From IMG/VR virus record IMGVR_UViG_3300017917_003352, positions 1 to 22,282 of that record: a DNA stretch of 22,282 nucleotides, one strand, 5' to 3'. The position numbers and the translations under genes are program-made. Shown piece by piece: positions 14,557 through 22,049 of this stretch (its first letter is position 1; each line of letters starts with the position of its first letter). The notes under the pieces were generated by a model that ran no database searches, had not been told where the DNA came from, and was given only the letters and a program-made list of their open reading frames with translations. Source of the DNA: a virus.

Positions 14557-14913
14557 TTAGTAATTATATCGAATTGCTATGATACTACCGTTCTGTAGGT
14601 TATATGCAGCACGGATCCACACATAATTTCCGGTAAAATTAACTGAATTAGTAACAGTCCAGGCAGAACTGTCGTCTCCCAGGCCTATTTCAGTATTAGG
14701 TATATCTAACCAGTCGCTTTCTGCAGGATACAAGGAGAGTGTTCCTTGTATTTTTATCGTTCCTATGAAATTATCGACCTGATAGGTTGCGGTATGTAAC
14801 GGGTTGAATAATCGATGATATCCAGCAGCTTGTTTTTTTTCACCGTAGATAAAGCTAGAATCGATAGATTCTGTACTGATATTAGATAAAAGAATTCGGT
14901 TTTCAGTGGACAT
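14557..14913 (-). CDS. Hypothetical beta-rich protein, probably virion-related, 118 aa
   Basis: No named family. The sequence is rich in Ser, Thr, Asn, Ile and Tyr with alternating hydrophobic residues (TIKIQGTLSLYP, NFTGNYVWIRAAYNLQNGSIIAIRYNY split across 45-118), as in small beta-sandwich phage structural proteins. I recall similar proteins in T4-like marine phages but cannot confirm this. There is no signal peptide or membrane segment. It starts 3 nt after the end of the 222-aa gene. The GATAAATA overlapping that stop codon lies too close to the ATG to give a normal leader. It is the last gene before the late promoter at 14537. Confidence 0.7.
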   Translation of the reverse strand: MSTENRILLSNISTESIDSSFIYGEKKQAAGYHRLFNPLHTATYQVDNFIGTIKIQGTLSLYPAESDWLDIPNTEIGLGDDSSAWTVTNSVNFTGNYVWIRAAYNLQNGSIIAIRYNY

Positions 14914-14916
14914 CTC

Positions 14917-15585
14917 TTATTTATCTGCTATAACGTATTTGTAAATCCGGCCTACTACTTCCGAATTTCTAAGTTTTAGCATGAGTAGAGTATTTTCGTC
15001 TTCTACTAGCACATATCTGCGATCCCAATTCCAGTCAGTTTTAATAAACCAATTTTTTACAGCGTCGCTGATTAATACAGCAGGATTTGAAGATACCCAC
15101 TCTACATATTTGTTTTTTAGATCTATATCGCCTTTCATTTTATGAGGTAATAAATAGACCTTGAATTTATATCTGTTATGCGGATATTTTTCTGTAATTA
15201 TAGAATGTTCATCATAAAGATCTTTCTTGCCTGGAGCTGGTTCAAAACGTTGCAGGGTTACATGATCGAATTTAGATGAAATATCATTATAAATCGACTC
15301 GTCGTTGGTATAAAGATCTATAATATTACGTTCAATTCTTTTTGACCAAGAATTTTTATCATAACTTAACAACAGATTAGCTAGAGGTTCTATAATTTTT
15401 CTATTATTAACCGCTGTATCAACAAAGGAACTACGCCAGCCTTTATCTTTTTCGTGATTATTCAATAGATCATTGATATCCTCTAGGCTACACATACGAA
15501 ATATAGTGATGCCCGGAATTTTTAAACAAATTTTATAACACCATTTATTATAAAATTTTCTATTGATGAACTTCGGTTTGGTCAT
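14917..15585 (-). CDS. Hypothetical protein, 222 aa
   Basis: Not recognised. The protein is basic and rich in Lys, Asn, Ile, Tyr and Trp, with no signal peptide or long hydrophobic stretch. The C-terminal part has a regular beta-like pattern (RYKFKVYLLPHKM, DRRYVLVEDENTLLMLKLRNS). Its first 26 nt overlap the end of the ClpA-like gene, and no Shine-Dalgarno is visible, so expression probably depends on coupling to ClpA translation. The higher A/T content compared with the ClpA and DnaJ genes may indicate a different origin. Confidence 0.75.
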   Translation of the reverse strand: MTKPKFINRKFYNKWCYKICLKIPGITIFRMCSLEDINDLLNNHEKDKGWRSSFVDTAVNNRKIIEPLANLLLSYDKNSWSKRIERNIIDLYTNDESIYNDISSKFDHVTLQRFEPAPGKKDLYDEHSIITEKYPHNRYKFKVYLLPHKMKGDIDLKNKYVEWVSSNPAVLISDAVKNWFIKTDWNWDRRYVLVEDENTLLMLKLRNSEVVGRIYKYVIADK

Positions 15586-17911
15586 TTTCTGTTATATTAT
15601 CGTTTGCCTGCGGTAACAACAAACCTCGTTTCATAGCTTTACGCTCAGCTTTGGTTAATTGTTTCTGTGCAGGGCCGATGTTGAAAACGATCTCGTCATT
15701 TTCAACAGATAGCAATACCATGCCACCATCTTTAAGTTCTCCAAACAAAATCTTTCTACTGAGAGGAGATTTAATTTTATTGTCGATGATTCTAGCCAAC
15801 GGTCTTGCACCCATCTTGCTATCGTAGCCTTTTTCAGCCAACCATTTAATAGCATTGTTATCGGCAACAATTTGAATATTTTTTTCTTTAACCTGTTCGC
15901 CTAATTCGTTAATGAATTTTTCAACAACTTGATAGACAACTTCTTGACTGAGTTTACTGAATTTAACAATGGCATCTAGTCGATTGCGAAACTCTGGAGC
16001 AAAGAATTTTTTAATAGCCTTATCGTCTTCTCCGTTTCTTTCAAGTTCACCAAACCCGATAGTGTTACGTTCATTGTCGGATGCCCCTAAATTACTAGTC
16101 ATGATAAGAATAGTATTTCGTCCGTCGGCTTGTTTTCCATTTGAACCTGTAACAAATCCGTTATCCATAAATTGTAGAAGAATATTACTAACATCCGGAT
16201 GAGCCTTTTCAATCTCATCGAGTAATAGGACACAATTTGGATGTTCTTGTAACTTAGTAATCAGCTGTCCGGCATTATCTTCGAAACCAACATATCCAGG
16301 TGGAGCACCGATCAATCTAGCCACGCTATGCTTTTCTTGATATTCGCTCATATCAAAGCGTACTAGAGTCATGCTCATCTTGTCGGCTAATTGTTTGGCA
16401 ACTTCCGTCTTACCAACTCCGGTAGGGCCAAGGAACAAGAAGCTGCCGATAGGTTTGTTAGGAGATTTCATACCAGCCTGGCTGACAAAAATCTTATCTA
16501 AGAGATTTTCAATGGCATGGTCTTGTCCATATACCGCGGCTTTTAATCCGCCTTCTAGATCAGAAAGATTTTTACTTTCTCTTTGAGCGACATTTTCTAA
16601 AGGCATGTTGATCATTTTACTGAGTTCGTACATGATTTGCTCAACGTCGACGATCTGCTCAACACCTTCCATAGTTTCGTCATCCTTGAGTTTATATCTT
16701 GCAGAAGCACAGTCTAAGATATCAATAGCCTTGTCCGGCAATTTTTTATCACTCATGTATTTCATAGACAACTTTACTGCTTGGTCAATAGCAGCATCAG
16801 TGATCTTGACATTATGGTGTTGCTCATAATACTTGCGAATGCCTTTGATAATTTTTACAGCTAATTCTGGTGTAGGTTCATCTACCGATACTCGTTGGAA
16901 TCGACGCATCAATGCACGATCCTTTTCGAAGTGTTTGCGATATTCTTCCCAGGTAGTTGACGCGATAACTTTAATAACACCTTTGGTTAGGATTGGCTTT
17001 AGCATGTTTGCTAAATCGTTGCTGCTTTGGTTAGCTGCACCTGCACCTTGCATCATATGAGCTTCATCGATAAACAGAACTACATTACCTTTCTTTTCTA
17101 AGGCCATTAGTACCGCTTTAATGCGTTCCTCAAAATCTCCTCGATATTTGCTACCTGCTAGTAAAGCACTGATATCTAGAGAATAAACTTGATGATCTTT
17201 TAGATAATTGGGAACTTTCTTTTCAAAGATTTTCTTCGCTAAACCTTCTGCGATAGCAGTCTTACCTACTCCTGGTTCTCCTACCAGCAGAACGTTAGCT
17301 TTGTTTCTGCGAGCTAAAATTAAAAGTATTTTTTCTATTTCATCTTCACGACCAATTACAGGATCAATTTTACGCTGTTTGGCTTTGAAGCTAAGATTTG
17401 TACAGAACTGATTCAAGATTTTTTCTAGTTGATTAGGATTAGTCATTATTCTGTGTTCTTCTTCCTCTACCTCTTCAACAAGAAACTTTTCTTGGAAGAA
17501 TTTGATAAACTTCTCTTTGGTTACTCCGCCTTTATTCAAGAAATAAAATGCGAAACTATTTTTTTCTCCTAACACACCGATAATTACATCGGCGATTTCT
17601 ATGCGTTGACGTCCGCTAAACAGTACCTGTGTAAAACACCGATTTAAAACACGCTCAACACTATTAGTCTTAACAGGCTTTTTCCCGCCAGTTCCTGTGA
17701 TTTCTGTAAGATTATTTTTTAGATAGTGATCTAAATTTGTCTTGATAAAATTAGAATCTGCGCCTGCGGATTCTAGCATTTCGTAAGAAGGTTGGTGGTG
17801 CATGATGCTGTACACCAGATGCTCAATAGTTACATATTGATGATCCAATTGTTGAGCCACATTGACTGCATTCTCAAAAACTTTTTGTAGATCATTACTT
17901 GGTTCTATCAT
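15560..17911 (-). CDS. clpA: ClpA-type AAA+ unfoldase with ClpP-docking tripeptide
   Basis: At 783 residues it matches bacterial ClpA (758 aa). It has an N-terminal Clp_N-like domain (1-145) and two AAA+ modules: Walker A GEPGVGKT (211-218) with Walker B LFIDEAH (279-285), and Walker A GPTGVGKT (495-502) with LLLDEIEKAHP (562-572). Pore-loop regions YRGDFEER (256-263) and GYVGF (539-543) and a sensor-2 GARPLARII (701-709) are intact. The second module contains T-I-G-F (617-620) where ClpA and ClpX carry their IGL/IGF ClpP-docking loop. ClpB lacks this loop, and the long middle domain of ClpB is also absent. No ClpP is encoded here, so it probably docks on host ClpP. It overlaps the deformylase gene by 17 nt. 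Confidence 0.93.
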   Translation of the reverse strand: MIEPSNDLQKVFENAVNVAQQLDHQYVTIEHLVYSIMHHQPSYEMLESAGADSNFIKTNLDHYLKNNLTEITGTGGKKPVKTNSVERVLNRCFTQVLFSGRQRIEIADVIIGVLGEKNSFAFYFLNKGGVTKEKFIKFFQEKFLVEEVEEEEHRIMTNPNQLEKILNQFCTNLSFKAKQRKIDPVIGREDEIEKILLILARRNKANVLLVGEPGVGKTAIAEGLAKKIFEKKVPNYLKDHQVYSLDISALLAGSKYRGDFEERIKAVLMALEKKGNVVLFIDEAHMMQGAGAANQSSNDLANMLKPILTKGVIKVIASTTWEEYRKHFEKDRALMRRFQRVSVDEPTPELAVKIIKGIRKYYEQHHNVKITDAAIDQAVKLSMKYMSDKKLPDKAIDILDCASARYKLKDDETMEGVEQIVDVEQIMYELSKMINMPLENVAQRESKNLSDLEGGLKAAVYGQDHAIENLLDKIFVSQAGMKSPNKPIGSFLFLGPTGVGKTEVAKQLADKMSMTLVRFDMSEYQEKHSVARLIGAPPGYVGFEDNAGQLITKLQEHPNCVLLLDEIEKAHPDVSNILLQFMDNGFVTGSNGKQADGRNTILIMTSNLGASDNERNTIGFGELERNGEDDKAIKKFFAPEFRNRLDAIVKFSKLSQEVVYQVVEKFINELGEQVKEKNIQIVADNNAIKWLAEKGYDSKMGARPLARIIDNKIKSPLSRKILFGELKDGGMVLLSVENDEIVFNIGPAQKQLTKAERKAMKRGLLLPQANDNITENDQTEVHQ

Positions 17912-18401
17912 TTAGTATTTTCCTCATTTTCTTCATAGCTAATTGTAGTTTCATTGGCGAAACTCTGTCAACAAAACATACGCCATTCAGATGATCATAC
18001 TCGTGTAAAAAACATCGAGCGACGTAACCACTGAAAGATTTAAAATGTGTATTGCCTTTACTATCTTGATATTCAACATCAATAGATTCGGGCCTTTTAA
18101 CTCGCAACCATACAGCTGGAAAACTAAGACAACCTTCTTCTCCTAATGTTTCTTCTTCCGACACCTTGAGAATTTTAGGATTGAACACACCAAAGGGATC
18201 GGGAAAGTCGGGATGATCGCTGCCCATAACAAAAACTCGTTTATCTAAACCGATTTGATTTGCCGCCAAACCAATTCCGTGATGTTGATTCATCATCTCA
18301 ATCATAAATTTTTCTAATTCGTCTGCTCCGGTATCGGATTCAAAATTCCACGGAGTGCTTTCGATTGTAAGTTTAGATCTATCGTTTAAATTATAATTCA
18401 T
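17895..18401 (-). CDS. def: Peptide deformylase
   Basis: All three catalytic motifs are present: GIGLAANQIG (42-51), EGCLS (89-93, metal ligand C91) and HEYDH (133-137, H133 and H137 ligands with catalytic E134). The enzyme removes the N-formyl group from nascent proteins using a bound metal ion. At 168 residues it has a normal core with a short C-terminal helix. Phage-encoded deformylases are known from T4-like marine phages and are thought to support synthesis of phage or photosystem proteins. It overlaps dnaJ by 11 nt and the ClpA gene by 17 nt, so all three are co-translated in one operon. Confidence 0.96.
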   Translation of the reverse strand: MNYNLNDRSKLTIESTPWNFESDTGADELEKFMIEMMNQHHGIGLAANQIGLDKRVFVMGSDHPDFPDPFGVFNPKILKVSEEETLGEEGCLSFPAVWLRVKRPESIDVEYQDSKGNTHFKSFSGYVARCFLHEYDHLNGVCFVDRVSPMKLQLAMKKMRKILNDRTK

Positions 18402-19236
18402 TTTTAATTTGTTGAATTAGATTTCTTTGTGCCGGACTTAGGTTTCTTGGAATATCGATTCGTAATCTAATAAACAACAGTCCTCTACGTTTGGTTCTTG
18501 AGTTAGGTAACCCCTGTTCTTGACAGGTTAACACAGTATCCGGTTGAGAGCCTGGGGGAACTATCAACGAAATATCTTTTCCTTCAATTGTAGGAACAGT
18601 AATCTGAGAACCTAACATAGCTTCCCAAACAGAAAGAGTTTTTTCGTAAATTAGATTATCTCCCTCTCTTGCAAATAAATGGTGATGTCTGATCATCACA
18701 TTAACAATAAGATCTCCCGGTTTTATTCCCGGTATAGAATCATCTCCCATACCTTGATATTTTATCTGTTGTCCGTTGTCTAATCCCGGCGGAATGTTGA
18801 TATTGATTAGTTTTTGTTTACCACCTGGAATTCCAATTTCTGCCTGAACATTTTTTCCGTTAAGAACTTCTTCTAGCGTGAGCTCTATGGTAATAGATAA
18901 ACTTTTGTTTTTATGTGCAGGCCTTGAACCAAAACCAAATCCGAAATGATTAAAAAGATCTTCCATGTGCGGATTTCCTGCACCAAAATGAAATTCAAAT
19001 GGACCTTGACTAAATCCTCCTCTAGCTTGTTGGGGATTATTTGGATCCATACCTAAGTCGTACATTTGTTTTTTTTGAGGATCGCTTAAAACATCGTAGG
19101 CAACGGATATTTCTTTGAATTTCTTTTCGTCGCCGCCCCTATCAGGATGATGTTTCATTGCCATACTTCGATATGCTTTTTTAATATCGTCTGGCGATGC
19201 TCCTCGTTTTAAACCTAATGCTGAGTAATAGTCCAT
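18391..19236 (-). CDS. dnaJ: DnaJ/CbpA-type J-domain co-chaperone (class B)
   Basis: Residues 1-68 form a J domain with the HPD motif at 30-32 (KHHPDRGGDEKKFKEI). A short Gly/Phe-rich region follows (73-105), then the two beta-barrel substrate-binding domains of DnaJ/CbpA (LTLEEVLNGK at about 116, GDLIVNVMIRHHHLFAREGDNLIYE at about 172-196 in part). The zinc-finger CxxCxGxG repeats are absent, so it is class B, like CbpA. It would stimulate host DnaK. The ATG at 19236 is the canonical MDYYSALGL start. The promoter at 19246-19274 would begin the RNA only 2-4 nt before it, with no Shine-Dalgarno, so leaderless initiation is likely. No phage DnaK is in the window. Confidence 0.95.
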   Translation of the reverse strand: MDYYSALGLKRGASPDDIKKAYRSMAMKHHPDRGGDEKKFKEISVAYDVLSDPQKKQMYDLGMDPNNPQQARGGFSQGPFEFHFGAGNPHMEDLFNHFGFGFGSRPAHKNKSLSITIELTLEEVLNGKNVQAEIGIPGGKQKLININIPPGLDNGQQIKYQGMGDDSIPGIKPGDLIVNVMIRHHHLFAREGDNLIYEKTLSVWEAMLGSQITVPTIEGKDISLIVPPGSQPDTVLTCQEQGLPNSRTKRRGLLFIRLRIDIPRNLSPAQRNLIQQIKNEL

Positions 19237-19245
19237 AGTCTAAAT

Positions 19246-19274
19246 ATTATATGAAAAAAATAGGACTACGTCAA
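19246..19274 (-). promoter_or_regulatory. Sigma70-type promoter embedded in terminator hairpin, drives dnaJ-def-clpA
   Basis: On the minus strand TTGACG (19269-19274) and TATAAT (19246-19251) are separated by exactly 17 nt. The TTGAC is the complete 5-nt loop of the terminator hairpin at 19254-19284, the same design as at 5545-5589. The predicted start is near 19239, almost at the dnaJ ATG. Confidence 0.75.
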
Positions 19275-19284
19275 GTAGTCCTAT
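19254..19284 (-). terminator. Rho-independent terminator after the lysis/membrane gene unit
   Basis: A perfect 10-bp stem (19260-19269 with 19275-19284, core AGGACTAC/GTAGTCCT) with a 5-nt loop is followed on the minus strand by seven T. It lies 26 nt after the stop of the secreted 75-aa gene and before dnaJ. Confidence 0.85.
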
Positions 19285-19310
19285 GTATTTAATGCCGATG
19301 TACTGAGCTG

Positions 19311-19538
19311 TTATTTTTTCTTCTCTGGTACTTTAGTTCCTTCGTGCTTTTCTCGAACTTTTATTTCTTTACAGTTTTGCTTTGGTTTTTTGGTCTTAGG
19401 GTCGATAACAGGCTTACCATCTTTTCCTTGTACATCAACACAGACTTTTTTAACTTCGGGTTTTTTATCTTCGGCGGCGTTTACAGTCGGATAAGCAACA
19501 GCTAATGCCAAACCTGCTACAAAAATTAAATGTTTCAT
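19311..19538 (-). CDS. Small secreted Lys-rich protein with two cysteines, 75 aa
   Basis: Residues 1-21 are a clear Sec signal peptide (MKHL, hydrophobic core FVAGLALAVAY, then VNA before the likely cut at Ala21/Ala22). The mature part is about 54 residues, nearly 30 percent Lys, with two cysteines (C33, C56) that could form a disulfide in the periplasm. TAAGGAG precedes the ATG at good spacing. It is the last gene of the unit that begins with the lysis genes and is followed by a terminator. Function unknown; an envelope-modifying or lysis-accessory role would fit the location. Confidence 0.8.
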   Translation of the reverse strand: MKHLIFVAGLALAVAYPTVNAAEDKKPEVKKVCVDVQGKDGKPVIDPKTKKPKQNCKEIKVREKHEGTKVPEKKK

Positions 19539-19547
19539 AATTACTCC

Positions 19548-20087
19548 TTAAATTTCTGGGTGATCAGGCTGAACCGGCATTGGTTTGCCTGTACTACTCA
19601 TCGTTGGTGCTGCTCCAAACGGACTAGCAGCAGCTGGCGCTGCACCAAATGGACTTGCAGCAGCGGGTTTATTAAAACTTAGATTAGCGCCGCCGAAACT
19701 AGCACTAGCACTGAATCCTCCACCTGTTGTTGGCGGTGTGCTAGAAGGAGCTGGACTTACTGAAGGTGGTTTATTGGCGGCATCTAATGCTTTGGCTTTT
19801 AGATCTTTGTCGTTTCCTGCTAACATAATTCCTGACAGCGTACCTGTTAAGAATGTAGCGATAGGAATAATCAATTCAAAAAACTTTTGATCGATTGGGC
19901 TAATTGCGTTTAAAGGTTGTGTTACAAAAATAATAGAATATAACACAACGAAAACGATACCTGTTAATGTTAGTGCTAAACAGATACCGATAAAAAATCT
20001 TAATCGAGCCATTAATTGCTCTTCGGTATAGATAAAGTGCTCTCCTGTATCTTTATCTTCTTTTTTAAATTTTGATAATAGTTCCAT
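19548..20087 (-). CDS. Two-TM membrane protein with Pro/Ala/Ser-rich tail, 179 aa
   Basis: I place the start at the ATG at 20087 (MELLSKFKKED), which shares its A with the upstream TAA (TAATG) and lies 9 nt from AAAGG; the ATG at 20096 is too close to that site. Two hydrophobic segments lie at about residues 31-56 and 70-91. The C-terminal 85 residues are low-complexity (Pro/Ser/Ala/Gly) and include a perfect 10-residue tandem repeat. Placed after the lysis genes, it may be an additional membrane component of lysis, but no family is recognised. Confidence 0.8.
   Translation of the reverse strand: MELLSKFKKEDKDTGEHFIYTEEQLMARLRFFIGICLALTLTGIVFVVLYSIIFVTQPLNAISPIDQKFFELIIPIATFLTGTLSGIMLAGNDKDLKAKALDAANKPPSVSPAPSSTPPTTGGGFSASASFGGANLSFNKPAAASPFGAAPAAASPFGAAPTMSSTGKPMPVQPDHPEI
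19605..19664 (-). repeat. Two tandem 10-codon repeats (AAASPFGAAP)
   Basis: The tail of the two-TM protein contains AAASPFGAAP twice in direct succession. The DNA copies differ at several third positions, so the duplication is not recent. Confidence 0.8.
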
Positions 20088-20368
20088 TATCTGCATCCTT
20101 TATTATCTAGTATGACTGGGGCTGATTTTGCTGTTAGAGATACTTCGCCGTCTTTAGGAGGTCCTAATCGAGGATCCCTACCACCTTTGAATATGTGTTC
20201 GGGGCAGGTTCTGGTCACATCGCAAGTGGGTAACTTGCACATTTCCTTATCCCAGTTTTTAGGATCTTGGCAAGGGTAACGAAAACTGTCACCACCGAAT
20301 ATGGCCAAGCCCAGCGGTAGTGCTAGTAAAAATATTACCCATTTGAATAATTTTAGATCTGCGTTCAT
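20087..20368 (-). CDS. Cys-rich single-TM protein, 93 aa
   Basis: GGAAGGAG lies 5 nt before the ATG at 20368 (MNADLKLFKW), so I prefer it over the upstream ATG at 20389. A single hydrophobic segment (8-25) acts as a membrane anchor or uncleaved signal. The following domain is Cys/Pro-rich (C33, C44, C49, C55, C92), suggesting disulfides in the periplasm. I recall related YPCQDP-type proteins from T4-like marine phages, of unknown function. It is coupled to the two-TM gene by TAATG. Confidence 0.75.
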   Translation of the reverse strand: MNADLKLFKWVIFLLALPLGLAIFGGDSFRYPCQDPKNWDKEMCKLPTCDVTRTCPEHIFKGGRDPRLGPPKDGEVSLTAKSAPVILDNKGCR

Positions 20369-20435
20369 ATCGCTCCTTCCGCTCAACATTAACTACAATG
20401 TTATTTACCCAAATTTTGAATAAAACCTCATTGAA

Positions 20436-20678
20436 TTAACTACTACTATTATCGTTTTCGTTTTTTCTCTTGCTAAACTTTTCAGATGCTGTAAATCCTA
20501 ATCCGGCGATTACAATATACATCATAGCCTCATACACGTTAGGATCGACTTTCTTGTCCCACACAAGATCACCGATAAATCCCGCTGCGCACAAAATAAA
20601 TGCTGCTACAGTAACCGCTCTTTTACTGCTTATACCATCGTCGGATCCATCTGATAACATACTATGATACCATCTCAT
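20436..20678 (-). CDS. Putative holin, two TM segments, 80 aa
   Basis: The size, two hydrophobic segments (about 20-40 and 48-65) separated by a short charged loop (DKKVDPN), and a very hydrophilic C-terminal tail (KFSKRKNENDNSSS) fit a class II holin. It lies directly after the outer spanin gene in a cluster with a GH19 endolysin and spanins, which strongly supports a lysis role. AGGA lies about 7 nt upstream of the ATG. Other small two-TM proteins cannot be excluded on sequence alone. Confidence 0.6.
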   Translation of the reverse strand: MRWYHSMLSDGSDDGISSKRAVTVAAFILCAAGFIGDLVWDKKVDPNVYEAMMYIVIAGLGFTASEKFSKRKNENDNSSS

Positions 20679-20687
20679 GTTCTTTTC

Positions 20688-20954
20688 CTATTTGATGTCA
20701 TCATAAATTTTTTTGTTGATCTTGTACCATTCTTGCCATTCTTCTACTTTAATACGGCACTGATGGTATTTGCTGTAGTTCTTTATTACCGATTCGGCAG
20801 TTTTGCTTAACTGTTTTGTGTCTGCTGGAAGTTGTTCTAGATCTTCACACTTGGTCATTAATGCTTCTGGAACATCAGGGAATTTCATCTTTACTGGAAC
20901 AGAAGTAGAACAACCTACAAGAAATAAGGAAAATAAAATTACGGAATATTTCAT
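20688..20954 (-). CDS. Outer-membrane spanin lipoprotein (Rz1-like)
   Basis: The N-terminus is a lipoprotein signal with lipobox LVGC (residues 12-15, lipidated C15), followed by Ser at +2, which directs it to the outer membrane. The mature part is short, Pro-containing near the start and then helical and charged (KVEEWQEWYKINKK). The ATG overlaps the stop of the preceding two-TM coiled-coil gene by 4 nt (ATGA), a common Rz/Rz1 arrangement. With the inner spanin it would fuse or disrupt the outer membrane at lysis. Confidence 0.7.
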   Translation of the reverse strand: MKYSVILFSLFLVGCSTSVPVKMKFPDVPEALMTKCEDLEQLPADTKQLSKTAESVIKNYSKYHQCRIKVEEWQEWYKINKKIYDDIK

Positions 20955-21418
20955 TTCTTTTCTTCCTTGAATGGATCTTCTGCTGCCTTGTTTAATTGTT
21001 CAATCACCCTCGGATCTACTTCGCACTTAGCATCTACTTCTTTAGCAATCTCTATGATTTTATCTACGTAAACAGTTTCTTTTTCTTTAACTACTTTAGT
21101 CTTATAAACTATTTTTTCCTGGATTTGTACTTTAACTTCTTGGCTCTTGGCTTCTGCGACCTTGATCTGTTCTTGTAGTTCTGCAACCCTGGCACGCCAA
21201 GACATCTCTACACCATAGCCACCGAAAAGGAAAGCCCCACCTACTAACACCAGAATTCCGATAAGTTCTGCCGGTAACTTATATTGACTTATCAACGGTA
21301 TCCAAGCTACTAATTTACTAGCTATATATAGAGCCAGACCTAATCCCATTAAGGCATATGTAATCCAAACAAATAGACTATCGGGTATTAGACTAAGCAT
21401 CCATTGGAAGTACCACAT
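20951..21418 (-). CDS. Inner-membrane spanin (Rz-like), two TM segments plus coiled coil
   Basis: Two hydrophobic segments (about 17-40 and 50-72) precede a long charged helical stretch (73-125, repeated Glu/Lys/Val heptads) and an acidic tail, matching the coiled-coil periplasmic part of an i-spanin. Typical Rz has one N-terminal TM; two would require an N-out topology. The ATG shares a base with the endolysin TGA (TGATG at 21416-21420), and its own end overlaps the lipoprotein gene. Confidence 0.65.
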   Translation of the reverse strand: MWYFQWMLSLIPDSLFVWITYALMGLGLALYIASKLVAWIPLISQYKLPAELIGILVLVGGAFLFGGYGVEMSWRARVAELQEQIKVAEAKSQEVKVQIQEKIVYKTKVVKEKETVYVDKIIEIAKEVDAKCEVDPRVIEQLNKAAEDPFKEEKK

Positions 21419-22047
21419 CAGTGTGCTCCGAATATATGCAGAGCGTGATTGTAGTGTTTGATGCGATCATCAAGACCAATAGTACCACCGTTGATACGTT
21501 TGGTCAGTGTTAGAATATCACCTTTGTCTGCCCATTGGTTAAGATTATTTTGATCCCAGAAGAAACAAGCTGACTGCACCGCGCCTTCAAAAGTTTCGAG
21601 ATATTCTGTAGCTTCTTCAATAGAAACATCGATAGAAGCGGCAAAGAATGTATAATTATCTTTACCGGTCAACTGAATTAATCCGCGACCGCAATATTTC
21701 CAGCCGTCGCCAGATGCTTCATCTCCGTTGCCCATACGATTAGCATAAACTCTGTTAGCGATCATTTGGGGTTTATTTGCATAGGTCGCTGCTATAGCAT
21801 CGTCTGGAAAATATTTAGGAAATACTTTACGTAAGCTGGCGGCTTTATAATTTAAGTTTTCTTTTAAGAAAATAAATCCGCCGCTTTCATGGGCGCATTG
21901 GGCCAAGAATGCGGCCACACGCTGAGGGGTGTTGATATCATATTCTGGAAGTATTTCTGAAATAGCATGAAACCATTGATCCACATAAGGATTTTTAGGA
22001 ATCATTTCTTTTAGTTGCTCTTTTTTAAAGTCAAATGTAAAACTCAT
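21418..22047 (-). CDS. GH19 chitinase-like endolysin, 209 aa
   Basis: A full GH19 domain with FLAQCAHESGGF (47-58, catalytic Glu54), CGRGLIQLTGKDNY (119-132), a CFFW helix (161-164) and RINGGTIGLDDR (184-195). Phage GH19 enzymes usually degrade peptidoglycan at lysis. There is no signal peptide or membrane anchor, so release should depend on a holin. AAAGGAT precedes the ATG. It leads the cassette endolysin, inner spanin, outer spanin, putative holin. It is distinct from the GH19 domain of the HAD fusion, and the two share only motifs. Confidence 0.92.
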   Translation of the reverse strand: MSFTFDFKKEQLKEMIPKNPYVDQWFHAISEILPEYDINTPQRVAAFLAQCAHESGGFIFLKENLNYKAASLRKVFPKYFPDDAIAATYANKPQMIANRVYANRMGNGDEASGDGWKYCGRGLIQLTGKDNYTFFAASIDVSIEEATEYLETFEGAVQSACFFWDQNNLNQWADKGDILTLTKRINGGTIGLDDRIKHYNHALHIFGAH

Positions 22048-22049
22048 AT

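Noticed and set aside
14918-14925. Third GATAAATA before the 118-aa gene
   Set aside because: It is formed by the codons GAT AAA TAA at the end of the 222-aa gene and lies 4 nt from the next ATG, leaving no room for a leader. It may be coincidental.
20385-20402. Short inverted repeat upstream of the Cys-rich gene
   Set aside because: Only 6 AT-rich pairs, no T-run, and it does not cover the ribosome site.
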